This document shows positions 45,033-54,455 of a stretch of DNA of 64,000 bases, one piece after another. Within the stretch, counting starts at the first letter, position 1, and every line of letters begins with the position of its first letter. Source of the stretch: Methanosarcina siciliae T4/M (lineage in GTDB: Archaea > Halobacteriota > Methanosarcinia > Methanosarcinales > Methanosarcinaceae); assembly GCF_000970085.1 (NCBI RefSeq), contig NZ_CP009506.1, positions 3,472,001 through 3,536,000 of the forward strand, in the 5' to 3' direction. The notes under the pieces are model-generated. The model ran no database searches. It was not told the origin of the DNA and was given only the letters and a program-made list of their open reading frames with translations. The position numbers were made by a program, and so were the translations under genes.

Positions 45033-46031
45033 ATGAAAGAACCCCAGAACCAGCTTAAAGCGAAAACCTTGATCCTGACTCATGGTGACTCTGACGGGAT
45101 ATGTTCGGGAGCAATTGCAAAAAGTGCCTATCCGGAAGCATATGTCTATTTCACAAGTCCTGTCAGTCTTCTGGACAAGTTAGATCTCATTGAAGACGTT
45201 GAGAATCTTATAATCTGCGATATTGCTATAGAGGAAAAGCGCTGTTCTGAACTCTACTCTGCACTCAATAAATTAGCGGAAGAATGCAACCTGTATTACA
45301 TTGATCACCATCCGCTGCCGGAAGGGTGCGGAAAAGAGAACTGGTTTTTTCACGATACGGGGGTATGCGCCTCTGAACTCACTTACAGGGTATTTGAAGA
45401 GATCCTGAGCCAGGAAATGAGGAGAGTGGCAATCTACGGAGCTATAGGCGACTTCTGTGACAATACACCCTGTGTAAGAAGCTGGGTAAGAGATTGGGAT
45501 AAAAGGAGCCTATTTTTTCAGGCCGGGACTCTGATACAGGCAATACTTCATAAGGGGAAAGACTATGATTTCAAGAGAATCCTGCTTGAACCCCTCTCAA
45601 AAGATGTAATTCCTTCAAATATTCCCGATCTGCTCGAGCTTGCCAGGGAAGCTGCAATTAACGAAGAGAAAATCAGGCTTTTTGTTAAAGAAAATGTGGA
45701 AGTCCTGAAAAACAGTGCGTATATTGTAAATACGAATAACTCCATCTCAAAGGCAGCGATCTATGCAGCCTCCTATGGCAAAAGGGAAGTGGGAATTGCA
45801 GCCGAATACCGGGAGAAAAAGGGTGTTTACGACCTGAGCATTCGTTCCCGGGGTAAGGCTGACATAAACCGTCTCCTTCGCTCAATTGCTCCTAAGTTTG
45901 GAGGGAGCGGCGGAGGACATCCTGTTGCAGCAGGAGCGCGTATTCCTGAAAATTCCCTTGAGGCTTTCCTCAGAGCTTTTGATAAAAAGCTTGGGGAAGC
46001 AAATGAGGTAAAATACAATGGAAACAAGTAA
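45033..46031 (+). CDS. DHH/DHHA1 family phosphoesterase (RecJ-like)
   Basis: From ATG 45033 (AAAGGA upstream) the product is 332 residues. The DHH domain has LTHGDSDGICSGAIAK (motif I), LIICDIAIEE (motif II), YIDHHPLPEG (DHH motif III) and GAIGDFCDN (motif IV); the C-terminal DHHA1 domain has GGSGGGHPVAAGARIP. All catalytic aspartates and histidines appear present. Archaeal members include GAN/RecJ-like exonucleases and oligonucleotide phosphatases; which applies here is not clear. Its end overlaps the engB start by 14 bases, a probable operon. Confidence 0.87.
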   Translation: MKEPQNQLKAKTLILTHGDSDGICSGAIAKSAYPEAYVYFTSPVSLLDKLDLIEDVENLIICDIAIEEKRCSELYSALNKLAEECNLYYIDHHPLPEGCGKENWFFHDTGVCASELTYRVFEEILSQEMRRVAIYGAIGDFCDNTPCVRSWVRDWDKRSLFFQAGTLIQAILHKGKDYDFKRILLEPLSKDVIPSNIPDLLELAREAAINEEKIRLFVKENVEVLKNSAYIVNTNNSISKAAIYAASYGKREVGIAAEYREKKGVYDLSIRSRGKADINRLLRSIAPKFGGSGGGHPVAAGARIPENSLEAFLRAFDKKLGEANEVKYNGNK

Positions 46032-46647
46032 AACTGTATCTGAAAGCGGTATAAATCTCGAAATGATCTTTGTCGGGCGTTCAAATGTGGGCAAATCCTC
46101 CCTTCTAAAGGAGCTCTTCGGGGCAAAAGTGAAGGTAGGAAAACGCCCTGGTGTCACATTACGCCCAACTCACGTCCTGGTCTCCGACTTTCTCATTACG
46201 GATATGCCGGGTTTCGGTTTCATGAGCGGGGTAAAGGACCGGAAACAGGATATAGTGAAAGATAAAACCGTACATTATATTGAGGACAACGCCGAAAGGA
46301 TCAAAATAGGGGTTCTTGTAATAGACGGACCTTCCTTCCCTGAAATTGTAGACCGCTGGGACTCAAGGGATCAGATCCCTATCGACGTTGAAATGTTTGA
46401 TTTTCTGAGGGAAATAGGGATTGACACAATTGTTGCTGCAAACAAGATGGATAAAGTAAAAGCAGACGAGCATGACGAACTCCTTGATGAAGTCGCGGTG
46501 CGCCTCGGACTTGAGCCACCCTGGCAGAACTGGAAGCATATCATTGCTCCGATAAGCGCCAAAAAAGGAGAGTTGAAAGCCTTAAAGGGCCTCCTCCGGG
46601 ACAGGCTGCATGAAATGAAAAGGGACGACCTGTTCAAGTATATTTGA
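46018..46647 (+). CDS. engB: GTP-binding protein EngB/YsxC-type
   Basis: A 209-residue GTPase with IFVGRSNVGKSSLLKEL (G1), RPGVTLRPTH (G2), ITDMPGFGFM (G3, DxPG), AANKMDKVK (G4) and APISAKKGE (G5). The EngB family assists large ribosomal subunit assembly in bacteria, and archaeal homologues are assumed to do something similar. The ATG lies within the 3' end of the DHH gene. Length is normal. The pairing with a DHH phosphoesterase is seen in this lineage. Confidence 0.92.
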   Translation: METSKTVSESGINLEMIFVGRSNVGKSSLLKELFGAKVKVGKRPGVTLRPTHVLVSDFLITDMPGFGFMSGVKDRKQDIVKDKTVHYIEDNAERIKIGVLVIDGPSFPEIVDRWDSRDQIPIDVEMFDFLREIGIDTIVAANKMDKVKADEHDELLDEVAVRLGLEPPWQNWKHIIAPISAKKGELKALKGLLRDRLHEMKRDDLFKYI

Positions 46648-46689
46648 TTTTCTGTCTCGTGATCTAACCAGAATTAAAAAAAGTAAGAG

Positions 46690-48396
46690 TTAAAGTCTTT
46701 TCAGCTGCTGGCCGTAGACGCGCCCAATCCGCTGGATGGTATCGGCTTCTTCGGGGGCTTTATCGTCCCGGATACGGATAAAACGGGGAAAACGCAGGGC
46801 AAAGCCCGAATCGTAGTTGGGGCTTTTCTGGATTTCCTCAAAAGCGATTTCCAGAACAACCTTCGGCCTTATTGCAAAGACTCCTCCGGCTTCTCCGCCT
46901 TCCATCAGGCCGGAGAGCATTTCCGTGAGTTCCTTCAACTGCTCATCGGTAAGCCCTGTGCCAACCTTGCCAACCTGCATGAAGCGCATGGTCTCAGGGT
47001 CATAGCAGGCAACCGAATATGAACCTATCAGGTTTGCCCTGCGCCCGTAGCCCCATTCTGCTCCCACAACCACAAGGTCAAGGGTTTCCATAAGAGGTTT
47101 TTTCTTCAGCCAGTTTTTGCCACGTTTGCCTGGGGAATATGTCGAGTTCGGGTTTTTGACCATGACACCTTCATGTCCGGCATTCAAGGCTTCCCTGTAG
47201 ATCTTTTCCACAAGCTCAAGGTCTCCGGTTATCACCTGCTCGTCCACGGAGATGGACTTTGAGTCTTCAACCGAGCTCTCCACACAGGATTCAAGAGCTT
47301 TTCGCCGTTCAACAAGGGGGAGATCGATCAGGGTTTTTCCGTTCAGGTACATAATGTCAAAGAGGTTGAGCTGGATAGGAATTCCGAGCGCTTTTTCCTC
47401 TACATCGTACTTGCGCCGAAAACGCTTGAGGATCTCCTGAAAAGCCCTGGGTTTTCCGTTTTCATCCACAGCTACGGCTTCCCCGTCAAGAATTGCGGAC
47501 TCGGCTTTTACATGTTTCCGGACTATTCCGACAAGGTCAGGGAGGGAATTTGTGACGTTTTCAAGCTTCCGGGAAAAAAGAGTAACCGAATTTCCGCTCT
47601 TATGGATCTGAACCCTTGCCCCATCGAATTTCCACTCAATTGCAGCTTCCTTCATTTCCCTTATATCGGCATCTATATCAGGGCTGATCTGAGAGAGCAT
47701 CATTTTTATGGGGCGATTTATCTCGATCCCCAGACTCTCAAGGGCTTCTATCCCGTCTTTCTTGGCAGCTGCAGCAACTATCCCCAGATCATTTGTGACC
47801 ATGAAGGCATGTTCTACCTTATCCGCAGGGACGGAAAAGGCTCTGGCAATCGCATCCCGGACAACGCCTTCTCCTACCCCAATTCGAAGTTCCTCAAGGG
47901 CAAGCCTGGAAATGTACTTTGCTTCCCTTGGAGTTGAGGAATTAAAGAGGAACTGAAGGTTTTTTATTTTGAGTTCCTGAGAACCTTTCCCAGAGGCTTC
48001 CGAAGCTGTTTTGAACCGCTGGTAAACCTCAGTTATCGAAAGTTCCGGCTGCTCCTCGAGGAAAGAAGAAAATGTCACCTGATTTTTCCTTTTCTCCTTT
48101 AAAATAAGAAGTGCGGTTTCCCCTATGTCTCCTGTGGTCCGGATAAGAGATTCTATACTTCTTATAGACATTCCGGAGGCTTTGGAGAGAGAACTATACA
48201 GCAGGCTTGTGCCGATCCCGAGTTGCTTTCCACTCCAGGCAGGAAAAACCTCACTCATTATAAAATGAGTTGCAAGAGGCAGTTCTTCCACGTCGACATT
48301 TTTGAGAAGGTCGGCAACCTTATTTGTAGTTTCTATAGTGCTCGATATCTTTTCAATCGCCTGGCAGATTTCTGCAAATTCCCTGAAGCTTGTCAT
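46690..48396 (-). CDS. lig: ATP-dependent DNA ligase
   Basis: A 568-residue archaeal/eukaryal-type ligase. After an N-terminal DNA-binding domain (about 1-210) come motif [16 protein letters not shown] (nucleophile Lys near residue 256), motif [12 protein letters not shown], motif [10 protein letters not shown], and motif V/VI-like [21 protein letters not shown] and [10 protein letters not shown] at the end. It seals nicks during replication and repair. It is a single gene facing left, ending 43 bp from engB, which converges on it. Confidence 0.95.
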   Translation of the reverse strand: MTSFREFAEICQAIEKISSTIETTNKVADLLKNVDVEELPLATHFIMSEVFPAWSGKQLGIGTSLLYSSLSKASGMSIRSIESLIRTTGDIGETALLILKEKRKNQVTFSSFLEEQPELSITEVYQRFKTASEASGKGSQELKIKNLQFLFNSSTPREAKYISRLALEELRIGVGEGVVRDAIARAFSVPADKVEHAFMVTNDLGIVAAAAKKDGIEALESLGIEINRPIKMMLSQISPDIDADIREMKEAAIEWKFDGARVQIHKSGNSVTLFSRKLENVTNSLPDLVGIVRKHVKAESAILDGEAVAVDENGKPRAFQEILKRFRRKYDVEEKALGIPIQLNLFDIMYLNGKTLIDLPLVERRKALESCVESSVEDSKSISVDEQVITGDLELVEKIYREALNAGHEGVMVKNPNSTYSPGKRGKNWLKKKPLMETLDLVVVGAEWGYGRRANLIGSYSVACYDPETMRFMQVGKVGTGLTDEQLKELTEMLSGLMEGGEAGGVFAIRPKVVLEIAFEEIQKSPNYDSGFALRFPRFIRIRDDKAPEEADTIQRIGRVYGQQLKRL

Positions 48397-48463
48397 GATC
48401 CACGCAGTTTTTTCGTTTTATTTTTTCGGATTCTGGTCTCTGAACGCCGATATTTTCCAGTGA

Positions 48464-49462
48464 TTACCGATTTCCGTAAATTGCAACAAGGTCGCTGAGA
48501 ATCGCACTTGCGGTTTCGATCGGGCCTGCACCTCTTCCCGTAACCGTTATCTCACCGGCAAGCTCGGTGTCTATGGAAGCTACATTCAGGGTGCCTCCCA
48601 CAGCAAGAGGGTGGTTAATAGGCACAAGCCTTGGAGCAACATGTATCCGTTCCCGGCTGACCTCTCCTATGAGTTTGATCACGTGCCCGCTTTCGTAAGC
48701 CATTTCCAGGGCTTCGGGTGCGATTTTTGTGATCCCGGTAACCTCAACGTCCTTATATGTCACATCAAGCCCGAAAATTGCATTGGCAAGAATTACCAGT
48801 TTGCAGGCGGTATCAATACCTTCGACATCGTATGTAGGATCGGTTTCGGCAATTCCGAGTTCCATGGACTCGGCAAGAATATCCTTATAACTTGCCCTTT
48901 CTTCAAGCATTCTGGTGAGGATATAGTTACATGTCCCATTAAGAATTCCCTTGATACTTCGGAGCCTGTTTCCGGCAAGGACTTCGTTTGCCAGGTTAAT
49001 AACGGGCATGGAGCCTCCGACCGCAGCTTCGAACCTGAAATTTGACCCGGCTGCTTTTGCAACTTCCATAAGTTCCCTGTACTTCAGGGTAAGCGGCCCT
49101 TTATTTGAGGTAATAATATCCTTGCCTGTCTCGAAGGCTGCAAGCATGTTCTGAAGCCCTGCGCCTCCTGTAACAATATTTGTAGGAGTGGTTTCTATTA
49201 CCAGCTCATGGGGTACTGTCCTTATGATCTCGACTCCTGTGAGCTTTTCTATAGCAACCGTGCCCTTTGTTCTCTTGCGGGCAAGGCAGTCGGCCAGATC
49301 CACTCCTGCAGGATTAACAGTAGCTCCTTTCGAATCCACGACTGCAATAACGAGAACTTCCAGCCCGATACTTTTCAGATACCCCTTTTTCATAAGGAGT
49401 ACCTCGGCCACACCCTGTCCAATTGCCCCAAATCCGAGAATAGAGCAGTGCACTGTTTTCAT
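48464..49462 (-). CDS. hom: Homoserine dehydrogenase
   Basis: A 332-residue enzyme with an N-terminal Rossmann domain (HCSILGFGAIGQGVAEVLL) and the catalytic domain motifs TSNKGPLTLKYRELMEVA, FRFEAAVGGSMPVINL, and GIAETDPTYDVEGIDTACK. It reduces aspartate semialdehyde to homoserine in threonine/methionine synthesis. It has no ACT domain of its own. The ACT-domain gene ending 23 bp upstream probably supplies feedback control in trans. Confidence 0.95.
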   Translation of the reverse strand: MKTVHCSILGFGAIGQGVAEVLLMKKGYLKSIGLEVLVIAVVDSKGATVNPAGVDLADCLARKRTKGTVAIEKLTGVEIIRTVPHELVIETTPTNIVTGGAGLQNMLAAFETGKDIITSNKGPLTLKYRELMEVAKAAGSNFRFEAAVGGSMPVINLANEVLAGNRLRSIKGILNGTCNYILTRMLEERASYKDILAESMELGIAETDPTYDVEGIDTACKLVILANAIFGLDVTYKDVEVTGITKIAPEALEMAYESGHVIKLIGEVSRERIHVAPRLVPINHPLAVGGTLNVASIDTELAGEITVTGRGAGPIETASAILSDLVAIYGNR

Positions 49463-49485
49463 GTTTTCAAATCCCCTTATTTTTT

Positions 49486-49989
49486 TCAGGCCTGGATGTC
49501 TATTGGAAGTACCATAAGCAGGTCTTTTCTTGTCGAGACCTTTTTAAGGATGTCAAGCGCCTTTTGCAGGTCCTCTTTTCCCACAGCGTCGATTCTGATC
49601 AGGGCTGAGGAAAGCAGGTCAATACCCGGCATGGACAGCGAGAGGTCAACAACCTCCGCAAACCCGGTCTTGTCAATCTCATCGATCGTATCCTGGATTC
49701 CTGTATGGACTACGTGCCCTATAAGGACTACATTTATACTCTCTCTGAAACGGTGTTCTCCAACCTTTACAACTCTTATCCCGTTTTCCTCAAGCTTTGC
49801 TTTGATTGCTTCTATGCTCTCAGGATTTATCTCAAGTACAAGCTGTACAGGTACTGTTTTTCTGGGGGTCCGCTTCTGGTGGTGGTGTAAAACAGTTATC
49901 AGGTTAGCTTTGAATTCCGAAAGAGGCTGGAGGGCTAAAAGCATCTGCCCGGGCACATCTTTTAATTCAATGTCCATGGAAACTCGCAT
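49486..49989 (-). CDS. ACT domain protein upstream of hom
   Basis: From ATG 49989, chosen because GAGGG lies five bases upstream (the frame opens at 50046), the product is 167 residues. It begins MRVSMDIELKDVPGQMLLAL, a typical ACT first strand and helix, and carries a second ACT-like half (INVVLIGHVVHTGIQDTIDEID). It likely binds an amino acid such as threonine and regulates homoserine dehydrogenase. It is the first gene of a two-gene operon behind a 19-bp repeat array. Confidence 0.85.
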   Translation of the reverse strand: MRVSMDIELKDVPGQMLLALQPLSEFKANLITVLHHHQKRTPRKTVPVQLVLEINPESIEAIKAKLEENGIRVVKVGEHRFRESINVVLIGHVVHTGIQDTIDEIDKTGFAEVVDLSLSMPGIDLLSSALIRIDAVGKEDLQKALDILKKVSTRKDLLMVLPIDIQA

Positions 49990-50444
49990 ACTGTCCCTCA
50001 TGCAATTTGAATCCGATTTGAAGTATATGTAAGATCTGAAGTCCAAGTGAGATGTATCAATTTAATAACTACCATATGATTTTATAAATATCAATTAATT
50101 TAATAAATATCAATTAATTGAATAAATATCAATTAATTTAATAAATATCAAATAATTTATCGGTTGAATAAATGCCAAATTAATATCCAGCAGTTTTATT
50201 CGGTCAGCTTCTGCGAAGGTTAATCAGCATATTTATAATAATGCCGGCATATGACTCTATATCAGCGTATGAAACCGGCTATTATAAAATGGGATCGAGA
50301 GATCTCATGTACCGAATATTTCTAATTTTTATTAATCTTTCCTGCTGCTTAGTAGATGAATTCAGTTAAATAGTTTGCTATTTACGGTATTTGCGATTTA
50401 CGTTTTTTCAAAAGATGTAAAGTAACGTCTTATTTTGTTATAAG
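49990..50444. other. Spacer holding a 19-bp repeat array
   Basis: Apart from the four-unit array at 50084-50159 there is no gene. The remainder (50160-50444) is AT-rich with a CATATGAC...GCGTATG pair near 50250-50270. Confidence 0.4.
50084..50159. repeat. Four 19-bp tandem repeats (ATAAATATCAATTAATTTA)
   Basis: Units lie at 50084-50102, 50103-50121, 50122-50140 and 50141-50159, with one or two changes between them. The array is 95-170 bp upstream of the ACT/hom operon start. Two helical turns of spacing between units would place proteins on one face of the DNA, so an iteron-like operator is possible, as is a simple variable repeat. Confidence 0.75.
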
Positions 50445-51563
50445 TTATTGTGAAGTTCCGTTTTCCCCTGATTCCTTCCTGCTCTGGATTCCCGCCTGCT
50501 TGACAATCTCTCCATCCGGAATCCGGATAATATTCCCTCTACCTCTTTTGAACTTTTCAATCAATCCGCGTTCTTCAAGATCCGAAAGCATAAGGCTAAC
50601 TTTTGACTCCGAATACGGAGACTTTTTGCGGAGTTCTCTCTGAGTGATTCTATTTCCATTATCCCGGATCAGGTCCATAATCCCTTTAAGGTCGTCCGGG
50701 AGGTTTATCTCAGGGCTTTCAGAGTTTTCGGAGCCCGGTGAATCAAGGCCCTCTTCAAATGAGTGGACGGACTGGGAAATACCAGGTACTTTTGAGACTT
50801 CCGGCAGCTTTACATTTTGCTGCACAGGAAGTTCTGTCTCAGATATGTCCCCTGACTGTGTTTCCAAGTTATGAGCTTCAGAAGGCTCAGAGTTTATCCC
50901 AGAGGCCTCAATACCGACTTTATCGGGGTTTGAATCTCCTACTGTTTCAGCGGGTACTGTGAACTTTTCAGATCCTGATGTATCTCGTTCTGATGTTTCC
51001 GATTCTGATGAAACATGTAATATTCCTGCTTTCTCCGGGAAACCTGCGGTCTTTTCTGGAGGGGTACTTTTTCTCCTGATTAAGAAATAACCCGCGATCA
51101 GCAGGATACAGAGTGCGAGTAATACAAGAGCTAAAACCGCATTCTGTGAGTTTGCCTGGGGTTGGGGCTCTGCTTCCCCAAAATCCAGGTCAACATTTTC
51201 CAGGTTCTCCTGGTCAAGTAGATCTTCCGGGTAGGTGGGGAAGAGTAAAAGGTCATGAACGTATTCCCCATCATCATCGGAAACTATAACTTCTTTTTCA
51301 GCCGTATAAACGACAATATTCTCTTCAAAATAATTGGCAGTTATCAGGTAGGTTCCCGGAGTAAGGTTAAAAGAGTATTCGGCATTCGTTGCAACAAAGT
51401 TCTGCTCCGGGGTAGAATTGATTTCAAGTACTGTATTTTCGAGAGGTTTGAAGCTGTACCACTCATATACGGTCCCGTGAATCGTCGCCGCAAGTGCGTT
51501 TCCCTGAACACACATTAGGAATAATAATACACAGGCAATCTTGCAGAGCTTTCTAAAATTCAC
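50445..51563 (-). CDS. Membrane-anchored winged-helix regulator with extracellular beta domain
   Basis: A 372-residue protein: signal peptide (IACVLLFLMCVQGNALAA), an extracellular carboxypeptidase-regulatory-like beta-sandwich (ATIHGTVYEWYSFKPLENTV through YLITANYFEENIVV), a membrane helix (AVLALVLLALCILLIAGYFL) with positive-inside RRK, a long acidic linker, and a cytoplasmic winged helix (LKGIMDLIRDNGNRITQREL, KSPYSESKVSLMLSDLEERG). This fits archaeal one-component membrane regulators. It is divergent from a secreted coiled-coil protein and a lipoprotein, its plausible targets. Confidence 0.82.
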   Translation of the reverse strand: MNFRKLCKIACVLLFLMCVQGNALAATIHGTVYEWYSFKPLENTVLEINSTPEQNFVATNAEYSFNLTPGTYLITANYFEENIVVYTAEKEVIVSDDDGEYVHDLLLFPTYPEDLLDQENLENVDLDFGEAEPQPQANSQNAVLALVLLALCILLIAGYFLIRRKSTPPEKTAGFPEKAGILHVSSESETSERDTSGSEKFTVPAETVGDSNPDKVGIEASGINSEPSEAHNLETQSGDISETELPVQQNVKLPEVSKVPGISQSVHSFEEGLDSPGSENSESPEINLPDDLKGIMDLIRDNGNRITQRELRKKSPYSESKVSLMLSDLEERGLIEKFKRGRGNIIRIPDGEIVKQAGIQSRKESGENGTSQ

Positions 51564-51778
51564 GAAGCTTTAAATGGTTTTTTAGCATAAATCTTTTACT
51601 TTTCCTTGCCATGCGTTCAGAAATGCCGAAGGCAAATTAAAGTTTTATCAAGAATATAAAGCCCCTATCAAGCTTGGAAGTTTATATCTTGCCATTAATC
51701 AGTCTTATTCCAAAAAGTATACTTATATGTGCTTATCCTATTAACACAGTATCTTAACTTGCGAAAGGAGGCAGTCAG

Positions 51779-52843
51779 ATGAAAAAATCAAGAATTGTTC
51801 GATATCTGGCTTATGTTACATTTATATTAATATTGTTCTGTATACTGCCTGGAGGATCACTTGCTGCCAAAAACTCATCAGAGCATGGAAATGGAGTCCA
51901 GTATGACAGTGAGAGTATTACGGGTTCAGAAAATAGTGAAAAAGACAGCATAGAGGCTGCCAACGGTACTGACAGCTCCTATTCTGAAAAGGTCCAGGAC
52001 AAGGACAAAGTCAAAACAGAGACTCAAGACACGATTTCTGCATATAAGCTTGAAAGAGACCGGATACAGGAAGAGCTTCAGCTACAGAAGGAGGAATATC
52101 GGGGGGCAAAAGAGGATTTTCTTGAGGTGAGAAATCAAATCCAAAAAGGAAAGCTTGATTCCGATTCCGAAGAGGCGTTAAATGCCACGAGACTCTACCT
52201 TCACGCGAGTATTAATTATATGATTCTCTACCTGGAAAACGTTAAAACAAATATTCAGTACTCAAATGGCAATGGAACAGAAGAAAGAATCGTTGCCATA
52301 GATGAGAACATCAGGTTGCTTAAGGCTGAACAGGCAGGAGTTGCAAATGCTTCCAACCAGCAAGAATTTGTAGTTACGGTCCAGTCCGTTCGTGGAGTAT
52401 GGAATAATTCGCGGAAAGCCAGCCTGACCGGTGCAGGACAGACCGTTAGTGAGAGGATAGGGGGATTCCTTGACAAATCCGATGATCTTTCTAGAAAACT
52501 TGAGACTACTATTGAAAGCCTGAATACAACCGAGGTTAATACAGGTGAACTTGAGACAAGGCTTACCAGTTATAAATTATATCTGAAAGCTGCCCGGGAG
52601 AAAAAAGAAGCTGCAGATGTTATTTATGAAGATGAAAACGCTACCCTGGAAAAACTTGGAGTGGCAAACAACTATATGCGCGAATCTCTTAATAATGTCA
52701 ACAAGGCAAATCAGATACTCAGAGTAATTTTCGACGACCTTAAGGGGTATAATCTTGAAGAAGTTAATGGAACTGGAGTCGAAAATAGCAATGAAACCGA
52801 ACTTAATAATACTATAAGTATAAACAATACTGATAATAATTAA
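51779..52843 (+). CDS. Secreted coiled-coil protein
   Basis: A 354-residue protein with a signal peptide (YLAYVTFILILFCILPGGSL) and a long helical, glutamate/lysine-rich body (residues 85-330, for example KLERDRIQEELQLQKEEY) with many NxT/NxS glycosylation sequons near the C-terminus. No membrane anchor follows, so it is secreted or wall-bound. AAAGGAGG precedes the ATG. It lies opposite the membrane-anchored regulator and is followed by a small lipoprotein gene with an equally strong ribosome site. Function unknown. Confidence 0.78.
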   Translation: MKKSRIVRYLAYVTFILILFCILPGGSLAAKNSSEHGNGVQYDSESITGSENSEKDSIEAANGTDSSYSEKVQDKDKVKTETQDTISAYKLERDRIQEELQLQKEEYRGAKEDFLEVRNQIQKGKLDSDSEEALNATRLYLHASINYMILYLENVKTNIQYSNGNGTEERIVAIDENIRLLKAEQAGVANASNQQEFVVTVQSVRGVWNNSRKASLTGAGQTVSERIGGFLDKSDDLSRKLETTIESLNTTEVNTGELETRLTSYKLYLKAAREKKEAADVIYEDENATLEKLGVANNYMRESLNNVNKANQILRVIFDDLKGYNLEEVNGTGVENSNETELNNTISINNTDNN

Positions 52844-52955
52844 TCCGTATGAATGGAACTCCTGTAAACAAGACAAAAAGGAGTGACAAACAGTAACTCA
52901 GGGAACGGGACCTAGAACTTCTCTGAGGATTGATTGGGAATTAAGGAGGCAGAAA

Positions 52956-53207
52956 ATGGTTAAATTCGCTCACCTGCTCGTACTTTCAGTTTTAATTATA
53001 TGGATTGCAGGGTCCGGTTGCGTCGGAAATGATTCCTCTGATGTGGAAGATGGAGGAGTTACTCAAAATGTTGCCGAGGCAGAGAACGCAGATGATCCGG
53101 GACTTACGCCGGCTGAAATCCAGGAAATTGACACTGATATGGCCGAACTCGAGAGCCTGCTCTCAAATGCAAGCCTTCAGGAAGAAATAGAACTCGAAGA
53201 ACTGTGA
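52956..53207 (+). CDS. Small lipoprotein
   Basis: An 83-residue protein with an N-terminal hydrophobic segment and lipobox (VLIIWIAGSGCVGND), followed by a short acidic tail with ELESLLSNASLQEEIELEEL at the end. TTAAGGAGGCAG precedes the ATG. The lipobox cysteine at residue 22 would anchor it to the membrane. It is 112 bp downstream of the coiled-coil gene and probably belongs to the same regulated set. Confidence 0.75.
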   Translation: MVKFAHLLVLSVLIIWIAGSGCVGNDSSDVEDGGVTQNVAEAENADDPGLTPAEIQEIDTDMAELESLLSNASLQEEIELEEL

Positions 53208-53683
53208 GCCCGAGTAAACACTGAAAGCACGGAAGGTCTGGTTCTCATTGCCTTTACCCGTGTTTTCCGTGGTCCAACTTTAATTTTAGATCGGTGGAGA
53301 ATGCTGACCCTACCAATTTATCTTCTTCTGTTATGAAGTTTATATTTTGTGAAGTTTTGATTTTACCATGAAATGCCTATTTTGTGAAGTGCTGATTTTT
53401 TGGTGCTCCCCCATTAAGCAGTTGATATTTTAAAAGGCTTATAATTCAACAACTCTGTTAAAGTCCATTTTTTCTGAGTTATTCCACATTCTTGTGAGGG
53501 AGCATCTTACCCAAAAGACCATTTTCGTTTTCTTTTGTTAAGCCATCATGCTCTCTGCAATCCTTAAAATGAGTGCAATAAACCTTTATTTGGCAATATA
53601 CCTCCTCAATATTTGTTATTTCTGGAAACAAGTTCTCATCTGAGCTTTTCCGGGTTTAACAAGATAAAGGCCAACGATTCTTA
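53208..53683. other. Spacer with decayed inverted repeat and coding debris
   Basis: No intact gene. A direct repeat TATTTTGTGAAG with TGATTTT occurs near 53343 and 53379. TGCTCCC (53404-53410) and GGGAGCA (53498-53504) end an inverted-repeat block, inside which the minus strand reads a short frame ending WTLTELLNYKPFKISTA. It may be the tail of a lost transposase, but I cannot identify it. Confidence 0.4.
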
Positions 53684-54454
53684 TTAGGAGCTTGCATTCA
53701 CATACCTTGTTATGTCATCTCCTTCCTCATCCGTTCCTCTGAAAATCCAGACCGGCTTATAGAAATCCTGCTTCTCTCCCGGTGTATCCGAATAGTAGCC
53801 AATCTCTATTTCGTTGATTTCCACAGGCTTATGGCCGCTTTTTACGGGTTGAACCGAATCTCCTTGATTAAGTTTTTCGATTGCAGAGTTTACATCAAGA
53901 ATTGATACTTCTCCAACGTTTTGAACTTCTCTCCAAGTTTTAAAGAAATAAACAATCTCCTCTTTTTCCCCTATGCACACTTCCATTGAGTCCCCGGGTC
54001 CGACAACTGGATACCCATCAAGTATCCTATTATATGAGACCCTCAAGAATGCCGGGGTTTCTTTTTCAACAGAACCGCTATCTTCATTCGATGTTTTGAT
54101 AGTAAACGTCTCCACATTACTCATGTAAACACCTTCTGGCAGGCTGTTGCGTTCTTCAAGAAACTTATTTGCGATTTCGACAGCTTCCTCTTCGGAAGGA
54201 AGTAATTTTCTGGGTGCAATGACCTTATCCACGTTTTCGCGGATCTTCTCTTCCTTGATTACTTTATAATACGGAAGAGTCTTTCCTACATCAGGAACTG
54301 AAGCATTGATTGTAATTTCATTATTCAATCCAGAACTCTTAATTTTTCCTGTATCAAGTAAGTATTCGTTACTTTCATCAGGTTCTGTTACAAAAGATAT
54401 AACACAGACTCCTAAAACAAGCATCAGAAACGTTAATGGAACTATTTTATTCAA
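53684..54454 (-). CDS. PepSY-like membrane-anchored protein, partner of the DUF6345-type gene
   Basis: I take the TTG at 54454, two bases after the upstream stop, because GGGAG lies at good distance inside the upstream gene's last codons; the frame opens at 54529. The product (256 aa) has an N-terminal anchor (IVPLTFLMLVLGVCVISFV) and an outside portion with two PepSY-like segments: PSEEEAVEIANKFLEERNSL and ILDVNSAIEKLNQGDSVQPV, ending FYKPVWIFRGTDEEGDDITR. PepSY domains often guard peptidases. Coupling to the clan-CD-like gene suggests a protease/inhibitor pair. Confidence 0.72.
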   Translation of the reverse strand: MNKIVPLTFLMLVLGVCVISFVTEPDESNEYLLDTGKIKSSGLNNEITINASVPDVGKTLPYYKVIKEEKIRENVDKVIAPRKLLPSEEEAVEIANKFLEERNSLPEGVYMSNVETFTIKTSNEDSGSVEKETPAFLRVSYNRILDGYPVVGPGDSMEVCIGEKEEIVYFFKTWREVQNVGEVSILDVNSAIEKLNQGDSVQPVKSGHKPVEINEIEIGYYSDTPGEKQDFYKPVWIFRGTDEEGDDITRYVNASS

Positions 54455-54455
54455 A

